A stretch of 64,000 bases of DNA. It comes from Avena insularis. Lineage: Eukaryota; Streptophyta; Magnoliopsida; Poales; Poaceae. How positions within the stretch are numbered: position 1 is the first letter of the stretch; the number at the start of each line of letters is the position of its first letter. The notes under the pieces are model-generated. The model did no database searches, was not told the origin of the DNA, and was given only the letters and a program-made list of their open reading frames with translations. The stretch lies in contig CM042688.1 in assembly GCA_023614405.1 (NCBI GenBank), forward strand, positions 71,968,253 through 72,032,252. Direction: 5' to 3'. Of the stretch, positions 25,101-32,999 are shown in pieces. A program made the translations under genes and the position numbers.

Positions 25101-28100
25101 GCTGGACCATCCCAATCTGGGAGCAGAGTCCAAGAACGTGATCCGCCCAAGAGGCTTGGTGAGTAGGTCCGCAAGCTGATCCTTGGTGTTGATGTAGCTC
25201 CGTGATGCTCCCTTCATCCAAACAGCGCGGATGAAGTGGTACCTCACCGGATGTGCTTGCTCCGCTCGTGGAATACGGGTTCTTCGCCAGCCGAGCGGAC
25301 TTGTTGTCCACCATGAGGCATGCGCTACCGGTGTCTCGACGAGGAGATCACCAAGCAAATGAAGCTGAGGGCTCGAGGCAGTGCAGTGGAGGCCGCTATG
25401 TACTCGGCCTCGCAGTTGGACATGGCCACCACCGCTTGACGGATCGCCACTCACGAGGCACTTGCCGAGGAAGAAGAGGATCCCGCTTGTGCTCTTGCTG
25501 GTGTCGATGTCGCCGGGCGTGGTCGCCGCATCCGACGAAGTGTGCCGCCTGTGGCACCTAGGGTAGTAGAGACCGTGGTCGAGAGTCCCCGCAACGTAGC
25601 GGATGATCCTCTTCACAGCTGGCTGGTGTTCCGCTGTCGGCCGCTGCATGAACCGACTAACGTAGCCGACGGAGAATGCCAAGTCCGCCGTGTGGGCGAG
25701 GTAGAAGGCTCCCCACAAGACGCCGCAGATCGTAGAAGGCCCACCTCCTCCGCCGTCATGCCGCTCGCTTCAGCCTTTCCTCCATCGGAGTGAGAGCTGG
25801 GTTGCAATCGCGAGCCCGGCTAGCTCAACGACGTGCTTGGCGTAGGGCGGTCCGTCGCGTGATCCCGGAGTGGTCTGGTGCACCTCGATCCCTGTGTAGA
25901 AGGAGAGGACCCCAGATCACTCATCCGAAGGCGGCCTTCATTTCTTCTTGAACGCCGCCACTCGCATCCTTGGTGCCGGTGATGACCAAGTCGTCGACGA
26001 GACACCTACTAACGTGGCATTTCTCCATTGCCCGTCGGTAGACGGCCTCGCGCGGGCTTTGCCAAACCCATCGTCTTGAGCGTGGAGTCCAGCCATGCTC
26101 CATGCCCTTGGTGCTCGCCGCAAACCATAGAGAGCCTTGCGAGACGGCACCTTGCCCTCCCCGCCAGAATCGCAAATCCGGTTGTTGACGTAGACTCTCC
26201 TTCAAGTCGCCGCTGAGGAAGGCGGACTTGACATCCATGTGATGGACGCGCCAGCCCTCCCGGCGGCTAGCGCGGGAGGAGTCGACGGACTCCATCCGTG
26301 CCACGAGGCGCTGCCGGTCGACCCTCCCCGCCGCAAGAAACCTCGCCACCAAGCGAGCCTTGTGCTTGACGATGGCGCCGCTTCATCCTCTTCGCTTGAA
26401 CACCCACTTAAGGGTGATCGCCGGTGACCTCGGCGGAGATCGGCGAGCTCCAGCGGTTCTTCTCGACCGCATCCATCTCCAATCGCATCGCGCTCGCCAT
26501 GCCGCCTTGCTCCGCTTCGCAAAGACCGAGGCTCACCGTCGTCACATGCAAGTTGCGCTTGCGCCCAGTTGCGTGGCACCGCCCCGCAGACCGCTGGTCG
26601 CCGAGAAGACCCTCCATCAGACGGTACAAGAACGGCTCGCCGTAATACGCTGCCGACGCGCCTCGCCGTGAGCGAGCGGGAAGCGAACTCCACCGGCTGC
26701 GCCGACGCGAGCCGGTGCTAGTGTAGACGCGCCGAGGTGTGATCTTGGCGCCGGAGTGGACGTGTTCGGAGGTGTGATCGCGGTGCCGGAGCACGGGCGT
26801 CGGTGGCGCGCATGTGGTGCCGTCGGTGATGCACCGGACAGATGGAGACTTGGGAATCGAGGTAGACGCGCCGGGCGAGGAGCTGCCGCTTCCGGCCTCC
26901 TCGAATGGACGTACTCGACAATGAAGTCGCCATACGCCGGAGTCGAGCCGCCCACCGCTTGTCCCACGCCCACCTCGCCTTCGTTGAACACAACATCTCG
27001 CGCGCACACGCCGTGTCTTCGGTCGAGGACGCGGTAGGCTCGAGCCTCCGCGTAGCCGGCGAACACTCGGAGTGCTCCTCGCCGAGCTTGCCGATGTGGC
27101 CGAGCTCCTTGGCGAACGCGAGGCAGCCAAGACCCGTAAGCTGGAGACCGCCGCTTGCGCCCATGCCAAGCCTCAGACGCGCCTTGCCGCTGTGCCTTCA
27201 GAGGTGAGCGGTTGAGGATGTAGACGGTCACACCGCCCCCTAAGACAGCCGGCATCCTCTCGCTGAGGAGGGCCCAGCCATCCCCACAACCGTTGTTGCG
27301 CCGCCGACGACGCCTGCTCGCTGCGGGTCTGTATGGAGAGTGGCGCTGAATGCCTCATCACGAGACGACGCGAATTCAGTTGTCGTGAATTCGCCGCTTG
27401 TTGCTCAGCAAGACGCGCAGCTTTGCGCCAGACTACCGCAGCAACTCCGCGATGTTCGATGGCGCCCGCCGCTTCTCCCTTGTCTGAGAAGCACCACCCG
27501 CATGTAGCGGAGAAGTCATCGACGAGCAGCAGGAAGTAGCGTTGTTCTCCGTGTGGCCGGAGTCACCGTCCACACAAGTCCTCGCACGAGCTCGAGCTTC
27601 TCCTTAGCTCAAGCTCGCTGGGGGGGCGAGTCGCCGCTTCGCCACCACGCAGACGCCGCAGAATCGCTTCCACGTGTTCGAGGCACGGCATGCCTCGCAC
27701 CATCTCCTTGCCGCTGAGCCGCCTGAGCCTCGGTGAAGGTGCTCAAGCGCCAGGTTATCGCCACGCCTGCCCGACGACGCGGCGCAGGCGAGGGCTGTGC
27801 ACTGCACATCAAGGACATAGAGCCGATTTGGCGCCTAGTTACCTTGGCAAGAAGGCGACGATGGCGATCCCATCGCAGGATCCCGTGCTCGATCAAGACG
27901 CCGCGAGCCGTTCTCATCCACCTGTCCCAAGCGATGATGGAGTTCTCACAGGGATGTAGTAGACACCGTGAGCATCCGGTGCTCTCCGGGTCTTGGCGGC
28001 GAAGATGATGGAGCCGACGCTTGAATCTCCACGGAGGCATCTCCAAACTTGATGAGCTCGCACGCCGGAGTCGAGCTCGGCGAAGAACTCCGTCGACGAT

Positions 28101-31100
28101 CATGTGGTGGGCGGCGCGGTGTCGAGTGCACCACCCGCCATCTTGTTTGCGGAACCATCGCCGAGAAGGGCGTGTGCCTTTGGCTCGCCGAGGTGGAGGG
28201 AGCCGCTGCGGTGCCGCAGGCGTAGCTCGATGCTCGCATGAGCCATGAACAAAGCCGCTCCTCCTCTCCCGCCAGGCGACGTGGGCTGGCGCCGTTGTCG
28301 ACACTTGGCCCAATGGCTGCCGCCACGATTGTGGCAGCGCCATCTTGGCCAACTTGGGCTTACCGGCGGCGCTTTCCCGGCACCTTCGCGGGCGCCACCT
28401 TGCACCCGACCTGGCCGTTTTTGCTTTGCGCGGTTTGTCGCGCTGCGGCCACACCGATGCGGAAGAGGACTCCTTCTTCCGCCACCGCGGTGGCGCCCCA
28501 CCGCCCGAGTGAGGAGCAGCTTCCAGCAGTGGTGATGGACCCTAAGGAAGCTCGCTCGTCAAGTCGACGACCTTGAGGCGACCGATTGCCTCTCGATTGA
28601 CATCGTCCGAGGTCCAGCAGGATTCGATCGAGAGCTATCTGCCGCATGCCGTGGGGACGCAGCGAAAAAGCTTCTCGACAGCTTTTTCCTCGTTGTAGGT
28701 GGCGGCGCCGAACCGCTCCATCTTCTGCAGCAAAGTGTTGAGACGGAGAGTAAAGTCGTCGATGTCCTCACCTGGCTTGAAGGCCAGGTCGTCCCACTCC
28801 TTGCGGAGTGCCTGCAGCGCGGCCTTGCGAGCACGGTCGCTGCCGATGCGCGACGCAGCGATGGCCTCCCAGGCCTCCTTGGCAGTCCGCTTGTTGGAAA
28901 GCGAGAACTGCATCTCGGGCGGGACAGCGGCGAGGAGGGCGGGACAGCGGCGGTGGTCGACGTTGGCATTCTGGACTGCCTCCCACATGTGTCGCACCTG
29001 GAGCCGAACCTTCATGACCGCGGCCCACTCGACGTAGTTGGTTTTGGTGAGGGTAGGCCACCCAGCACCGGGACCAACGTCCCTGACCACAGCCCGGACC
29101 TCGTAGAGGCCACGGTCTTGGTCGTTTCGGCCGCCGCCGGCGCGCTCCCTCCCGAGCGCCACCGCCGCGCGCCTCCTCGAGCGCCACCGCCAGGCGCGCC
29201 TCCCGAGCGACACCGCCGTGTGCTTGGGCATGCTCGGCTGCCCACCGCGCCGTCCGCTCGTGGGCTGTGTCGACGCTGCTTCCGCCTGAAATGGAGCCGC
29301 TGATGCTGCCGCGCAGAGCCTGGGCCTCTGCCGCTGCTGTACGTGATGCCTCCACCGCTGCTGCTGCTTCTGCCTCCGCTCTGGCTGCTGCCAGTTCCGC
29401 CGCTGCCAGCCTTGACGCCCTGGCTGTCGCCACAACGGCTGCTGCTGACGAGTTGCTGCTCGACTGCGCGGAAGGGGAGAGGCCACCAGCAACAGCTTGA
29501 GCTGCTGCACTTGCTCGCTGGGGCTGCTGCACACCCGGTGAAGGGGATGAGCAGGAAACACTCAGCCTACAAGACAACCTCGCTCTGATACCACTTGATA
29601 GGATCTCTAGATTTACTCTCATTGAAGAGAGGGGATGACACTAGGAGTTGGGGCAATTTTCTGGTTTTATTTCTCCACAAACTCACACACAAATGCCATG
29701 CCAACCACAGGGGTTGGGGATACATATTTATAGGCTGCTAGCCAGCCAAGAATATGCTAAATGCTAGTCCAAGATGCTAGTCTAAGATGCTGCCTAAAAG
29801 CAGTCAAGGATGCTTGGTCCTTTGCTGCTCCTAACTGATGCTACTAAAGCAGTCAAGGATGCTTGATCCTTGCTGCTCCTAACTGCCCGTCCTTGCTACA
29901 GCCCCACAAGGACCCACAAAGGACACAGCCCCACAAAGACCAACAGTACAGAGGCTTATTCATCAGCTTTCCTTCCTTATTTAGGTCCAGTTCTTTTGGT
30001 GGCTTCTCGGACTCTTGAAATACTCATCTGACCAAACACCGTGGTTCTTTGCTATTCTATGATGTTAATGGAAGTTGTTGACCATGCAGATGACTTTGGA
30101 AGAGGCAATTGGATATGTTGCTGCAGATGAACTGATTGAGGCAAGTTTTGTGTTCTGCAATTCTTCGAACATTTTTTTAGTGTAAAATTTCTACTTGATT
30201 CCGTTTTGTGAGGATTGGGGAGTGTGGCCAATGGAGATAAACAATTGATTCTTCTAGATTATGAATCATTATTCCAATTCCTATAGTAGTATCATTGAAG
30301 TTCGATAAGTACCTGTTATATTAGGTTTGGACGATTAACTGAGGACTTGGGTGAGAAATAAAATGTCGATACTTCTGAGATAACTCTATGGTCTGACAAA
30401 CAATGATCCTGCTGGCTGATGGCATGCGATATTACTTCTATCAGATGAGAGTAAGGCCATCGTTCATGTTACAGTTACTAGTGATAATATAAACGATACT
30501 GAACGTAAAGAAACAGTCAACAATCACTTGTCATGCAGTTCGTTATTAATAAGCTAGGAGCAAACAACAACTGAGCCTTTTGTCCCAAGCAAGTTGGGGT
30601 AGGCTAGATATGAAACCCAAGTAGAAACTCAAGAAAAAAGCAAGTCAAAGCAGAAACTAGTAGAAGAACAAGTAAATAACAGAACCAAAACAGTAAATCA
30701 AGGTTCGGGCACATGGATTGCTGATTTCCATGCAGCCCTATCAAAGCCAAAACTCTAGCCACATTCCAATCCTTGACGTCTCTTTTAACAGCCTCCGATA
30801 TCAACTTTGGTTGTCCTCTACCCCTCTTGGCATTATCGATGCCCCTTAGGATCCCACTATTAACCGGTGCTTCCGGTGGCCTCCGTTGGACATGTCCAAA
30901 CCACCTTAATCTGTGTTGGACAAGCTTCTCTTCTCACTAGTAAGTTAGGAGCATGCTTTATAAAATAATCTTTTATCTGAAATGAGGGAAGTGTATTTTG
31001 TGTATGTAAAAAGGTAAGAATACAACCTACAGGAATATATTTTATATGCTATACAGTGTTGGTGAGTCAGTGCGCATTCAGATCCAAAATCTCTATCCTA

Positions 31101-31368
31101 CATGTTGCTTGCTTTTGTGATGCGTTGGGGTGCAAATTAGTCCAGACAAAAAATGTGGTAAAGAAAGGACTTCTCGTCTAACTGGATATACATTTGCCCA
31201 AACTCATATTCCAGTTAAATTCCGTTAGCAAGTTCTTGTATTATGCTGCTTTTTATTGAGCTGCTGACATTTGAATCTGATCAGGTTACTCCCAAGGTCA
31301 TACGGCTTCGGAAGAAATACCTGGATGCCAACAAACGCAAGATGATGAAAAACAAAATTGAGAAATGA
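13109..31368 (+). CDS. TypA/BipA-like translational GTPase, probably mitochondrial (19 exons)
   Basis: Exons: 13109-13450, 16376-16450, 16539-16689, 17339-17407, 17492-17664, 20002-20139, 20265-20390, 20507-20605, 21465-21588, 21745-21808, 22016-22070, 22156-22280, 23049-23122, 23815-23864, 24143-24229, 24309-24359, 24431-24514, 30090-30140, 31285-31368. Joined they give 2022 nt, 673 aa plus stop, with no internal stop. The protein is a ribosome-binding GTPase of the BipA/TypA family. Motifs: G1 AHVDHGKTT (71-79), G2 ERGIT (106-110), G3 DTPGH (129-133), G4 NKVD (183-186), G5 SAK (223-225). The domain II, EF-G-like and TypA C-terminal regions follow (for example GRGELQLG and CPSRGL). Residues 1-59 lack acidic residues and are rich in Arg/Ser/Ala, with RLYSS near 38-42, which suits a mitochondrial presequence. 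It resembles the Arabidopsis At2g31060 (EMB2785) type more than the chloroplast SVR3 type. Intron 18 uses a GC donor; all others are GT-AG. A 5.27-kb antisense copia element sits in intron 17. Exon borders come from reading and conservation, not cDNA. Confidence 0.95.
14683..15060 (-). pseudogene. Coiled-coil fragment in intron 1, possibly NAM-associated-like or transposon-derived
   Basis: Read on the minus strand, this part of intron 1 shows Lys/Glu-rich helical text ([20 protein letters not shown], then [11 protein letters not shown] and [14 protein letters not shown]), interrupted by stops. The composition recalls the C-terminal helices that accompany some plant SANT/Myb-like and PIF/Harbinger-associated proteins, but no catalytic motif is visible. 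It probably is a decayed gene or transposon fragment rather than part of the GTPase gene. Confidence 0.35.
15128..15626 (+). mobile_element. TRIM-like non-autonomous LTR element, copy 1 (5'-truncated)
   Basis: Inside intron 1 of the GTPase gene. A 3' LTR lies at 15343-15626 (starts TGTGACATCC, ends GTGTTACA). The end of a 5' LTR lies at about 15128-15197 (ends GTGTTATA) and is followed by TTCGGTATTAGAGTC, a degenerate initiator-Met tRNA primer-binding site. The interior is only about 145 bp, non-coding, and ends in a run of 13 G (15328-15340) that would be the polypurine tract. The same arrangement and sequence occur at 38835-39536, which defines the family. Most of the 5' LTR is missing. Confidence 0.72.
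18361..18440 (+). repeat. Two-copy tandem duplication (about 42-bp unit) in intron 5
   Basis: ATGATAAGGTTGATATGCAC at 18361 is repeated as ATGATAATGTTGATTTGCAC at 18403, each followed by a CATTCAC(C/T)TTCCT segment. It is a local imperfect duplication without coding role. Confidence 0.7.
19514..19800 (+). mobile_element. Probable LTR remnant with internal repeats, in intron 5
   Basis: The segment begins TGTTGGAGTCTGGGTTAGCA and holds three imperfect repeats of about 60 bp centred on GAGTCT...TTAGTRTAGTAGTAGT (19517, 19581 and about 19638). A TATA-like stretch CTATATATATAAGAGG follows at about 19713-19728, and then a C-rich leader. This is the look of U3-R of a copia LTR in the same orientation as the host gene. 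No clear CA end, target duplication or second LTR was found, so it may be truncated. The Stowaway MITE at 19803 abuts it. Confidence 0.45.
19803..19951. mobile_element. Stowaway-type MITE in intron 5
   Basis: A 149-bp element between TA dinucleotides, with ends CTCCCTCCGCTCACTAATGT and ACATTAGTGAACAGAGGAAG. The arms pair imperfectly. It lies about 50 bp before the splice acceptor of exon 6 (20002). Confidence 0.85.
20638..20830 (+). repeat. Imperfect tandem duplication in intron 8
   Basis: The block AAATGAG...TTTCTGAGCAAACCTGGGTGA...CTATTTGAC (from 20638) recurs about 122-130 bp later as AAATGAG...TTTCTGAGCAAATCAGAGTGA...CTATTTGAC (from 20768). It is non-coding and its origin is unknown. Confidence 0.65.
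22316..22640. mobile_element. Mutator-like MITE with long inverted repeats and 9-bp target duplication, intron 12
   Basis: A 325-bp foldback. The left end starts GGGAAATTTGCTACAAGACA and the right end, read in reverse, starts GGGAAAATTTGCTACATGAC. The inverted similarity extends for roughly 90 bp on each side (both arms contain GACACCGTTATTTTCT and ATTGTGTCTTTGCCA). It is flanked by a perfect 9-bp duplication TTATTAATT at 22307-22315 and 22641-22649. Long terminal inverted repeats with a 9-bp duplication are the mark of Mutator-like elements. It has no transposase and is non-autonomous. Confidence 0.88.
22710..22831. mobile_element. Stowaway-type MITE in intron 12
   Basis: A 122-bp element between TA dinucleotides, ends CTCCCTCTGTCCAGAAATAA and TTATTTGTGGACAGAGGGAG, with the typical inner GTATGTATCTACACACTAAA arm. 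It sits close to the MULE-type MITE in the same intron. Confidence 0.9.
23621..23637 (+). other. Duplicate of the exon 14 splice-acceptor region
   Basis: GCAGCATATGATAAATA matches GCAGCATATGCTAAATA at the true exon 14 acceptor (23811-23827) in 16 of 17 positions, in the same intron and only 190 bp upstream. The true site is followed by coding sequence; this one is followed directly by a Stowaway MITE at 23638. It could act as a cryptic acceptor but would lead into stops. Origin by local duplication is inferred. Confidence 0.5.
23638..23761. mobile_element. Stowaway-type MITE in intron 13
   Basis: A 124-bp near-perfect foldback between TA dinucleotides, ends CTCCCTCCGTCCCAAAATAA and TTATTTTGGGACGGAGGGAG. 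This is the best-preserved Stowaway copy in the window. It lies 53 bp ahead of exon 14. Confidence 0.95.
24694..25063 (-). repeat. 3' LTR of the intronic copia element
   Basis: A 370-bp direct repeat of 29596-29965. Minus-strand ends are TGATGAATAAGCC and GATCCTATCA. It contains CCTATAAATATG on the minus strand (TATA-like), near plus 24825-24836. Confidence 0.96.
25064..27800 (-). pseudogene. Copia pol remains (integrase, RT, RNase H) of the intronic element
   Basis: GC-rich interior, read on the minus strand. An integrase C-terminal part is visible near 27255-26960 ([12 protein letters not shown] and RDVVFNEG). The RT region spans about 26500-25900, with [16 protein letters not shown] and [13 protein letters not shown] and a [12 protein letters not shown] stretch. 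A copia-type palm/RNase H linker follows near 25718-25560 ([17 protein letters not shown] and [19 protein letters not shown]), then RNase H with MVDNKSA. The frame changes many times, often inside short runs of G or C and sometimes with a few codons lost, so no intact polyprotein exists. Long open frames on the other strand here only reflect high GC content. Confidence 0.85.
27946..29561 (-). pseudogene. Copia gag and protease region of the intronic element
   Basis: Minus-strand region next to the 5' LTR. It starts with an Ala/Gln-rich N terminus (several open frames compete), followed by a UBN2-type gag domain at about 29065-28640 ([42 protein letters not shown]). A zinc-knuckle-like segment ([12 protein letters not shown]) lies near 28350, and degraded protease text near 28100-28000. 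Frames shift repeatedly downstream of the UBN2 domain. The gag capsid domain itself, about 130 residues, is the longest uninterrupted part of the element. Confidence 0.8.
29582..29593 (-). other. Primer-binding site (initiator-Met tRNA) of the intronic copia element
   Basis: Minus-strand TGGTATCAGAGC, two bases from the 5' LTR end. It is complementary to the 3' end of plant initiator methionine tRNA, the standard copia primer. Confidence 0.93.
29596..29965 (-). repeat. 5' LTR of the intronic copia element
   Basis: A 370-bp copy of 24694-25063 with a single visible difference. It drives transcription, if at all, antisense to the GTPase gene. Confidence 0.96.
30560..30940 (-). pseudogene. LINE-type reverse transcriptase 3' fragment in intron 18
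   Basis: The minus strand encodes [20 protein letters not shown], then [20 protein letters not shown] and [10 protein letters not shown], the familiar C-terminal tail of plant LINE (non-LTR) reverse transcriptase ORFs. Only the last 100 or so codons are present, with no poly(A) tail or target duplication found. It is antisense within the GTPase gene. Confidence 0.75.
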
Positions 31369-32282
31369 AGCCCGGTGGCTCTACATCACATCTAGTACTG
31401 CTAACACCACTAGTATTACGCCATCATCCAAAACGCAATTCCTATTTTTGCACACAAAGCCCATCCAGGGTCCACACACAACAGTGTGATGTTTCGTGGA
31501 ACAACAAATAAGCCCGAGGTTGGAGCTGCTATTGTATTGTATCAAAACTGAGTGGGTTTGAGTTAGGATTACCTCGTGAAGGTGATTATAGCTATAGCTT
31601 TTCTTTGTAGAAAATTTTGTGACACATAAATGTTGCCCTAGAAGGGTATAGTGTTCTTCATTTGTTAGAGAAAAACAAGTCAAAAGAGCTGCTTTTGACA
31701 CATTTACAAGCATGTCTTGTGAGAAATTAAAGCAAATAAATTTTACACATGCTAAATATAGCATTTGATATAACTGAAGGTCACTGTTGGCATATATTTA
31801 TTGGTCGCATCTGTCATGGTGGTGGATTATGATTCAGCTTTTGCCTATATATTGTTTATTCTACTTTTTTTTATCTATGTCTCTTTTTTAGAACATATTA
31901 CAAAATAAGTCGTCCACTGAGCCAAAAGCTCAAAAATTTGAGACGCCTCAACAAGAAAATACCGAGTTATTCCAATCCAGATTAACTGTAGCTTTCTCTC
32001 TGACACCAAACTAGTTTCAGCTATAGCGCATTATTTGCAAAATAGCATATTATACCGCGTTAGCGCTATTTCAAATATTGCATGCTTATTTCCCCTCATC
32101 GAAAAATATAGCATACTAATTTTTCCGTTGGTGGGTATGGAGCATATTATTTTCGAGCTATTTTAAAACACTATTTTAAAATATAGCAGGCTTAAGCATC
32201 AGAGAAGGGTCACACTAGAAGAAATAGGGTACTTATTTTCTTATTGCAAGATGTACTTTTGCATTGCCCATTTGATGTTCTA

Positions 32283-32394
32283 CTCACTCCGTTTTAAAAT
32301 ATAAGATGTTTTAGCTTTATGAATGAAGTGTATCTAGACTATTTTTAGTGTCTAGATTCATTTAGGATATTAGCATACTTTGAAACGGAGGGAG
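32283..32394. mobile_element. Stowaway-type MITE
   Basis: A 112-bp element between TA dinucleotides, ends CTCACTCCGTTTTAAAATAT and GCATACTTTGAAACGGAGGGAG (last 22 bases, outer 14 paired). The inner AAGTGTATCTAGACTATTTT arm is typical of the family. Confidence 0.82.
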
Positions 32395-32472
32395 TAGATA
32401 TTAGCATACTTTTCTATAGATTTGGTCAAGGGTGAATTGGGCCAAATCTTGATAAGGAAAGATAGGGAAACA

Positions 32473-32580
32473 CTCCCTCCATCCCAAAATAAGTGAATTT
32501 GGCGAATCTAGATACGTTTTAGTATATAGATATAGATACATGCGAATCTAGACAAACTCAAGTCAGTTATTTTGGAAAAT
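32473..32580. mobile_element. Degenerate Stowaway-type MITE
   Basis: Left end CTCCCTCCATCCCAAAATAA and inner arms AATCTAGATACG and GCGAATCTAGACAAACTCAAG are clear. The right end has lost the GGACGGAGGGAG terminus. Confidence 0.7.
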
Positions 32581-32999
32581 AGATATTAGCATACTTTTCC
32601 GGCATTGGCTATATCTCATTCTCATGCAATCACTGCAACCTACAATCTGACTGTATTTTATATTCGAATGAGCATGCAATGACGACACCAATTTCTATGT
32701 TGCCACGCATACTCTATGCTCACATATAAGCTTAGGCCCTCAGAGCAGCAATTTTCAACAATTCTTTTTCATATCAACTTGAGTGAAAGCAAATCTCGCA
32801 TAAGCTGATCTCGCTACGTTTTGTGCCCTGCCAAGCTTAAGTTTACAGCAATCCACACCGCAGGACTACTTTACATTTTCTCAATGCATGATTTTATGGA
32901 AATATAGATTGAATAGAGACCCGAGTTTAAATATACTAGATGCATAAAAATAAATATCCAGCCAACACAGCTCAGCTCATGCCTCCACAATCTTCGCAG

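Larger units (their letters stand above)
24694..29965 (-). mobile_element. Complete Ty1/copia LTR retrotransposon in intron 17, antisense to the GTPase gene
   Basis: A 5272-bp element. The LTRs of 370 bp (24694-25063 and 29596-29965) differ at one position that I can see (G/A within GATGCTGCTAAAG / GATGCTACTAAAG). The target duplication GCTTT is perfect (24689-24693 and 29966-29970). On the minus strand the 5' LTR is followed by the primer-binding site TGGTATCAGAGC (29582-29593) and the 3' LTR is preceded by the purine tract CTTAGGGGGAGAA (25064-25076). The order gag - protease - integrase - RT - RNase H on the minus strand shows copia type. Without it, intron 17 would be about 298 bp. The near-identical LTRs point to a recent insertion, while the interior is badly frameshifted. 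Confidence 0.96.
31369..32999. other. Intergenic region between the two convergent genes
   Basis: About 1.6 kb that must contain the 3' UTRs and poly(A) sites of both the GTPase gene (plus strand) and the PDAP1-like gene (minus strand). Two Stowaway-like MITEs lie in it. The part 31990-32190 has repeated TAGCATAYTA / GCTATTTCAAA motifs of unknown origin. No further gene is seen. Confidence 0.6.

Noticed and set aside
29582..29593. tRNA-Met gene piece
   Set aside because: Only the 12-nt primer-binding complement is present, next to an LTR; no tRNA body. The same applies at 39059-39071 and 50358-50374.
25060..29600. Numerous long open frames on the plus strand in the GC-rich block
   Set aside because: They lie opposite recognisable copia gag and pol text on the minus strand. 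High GC makes stops rare, and no domain is readable on the plus strand.
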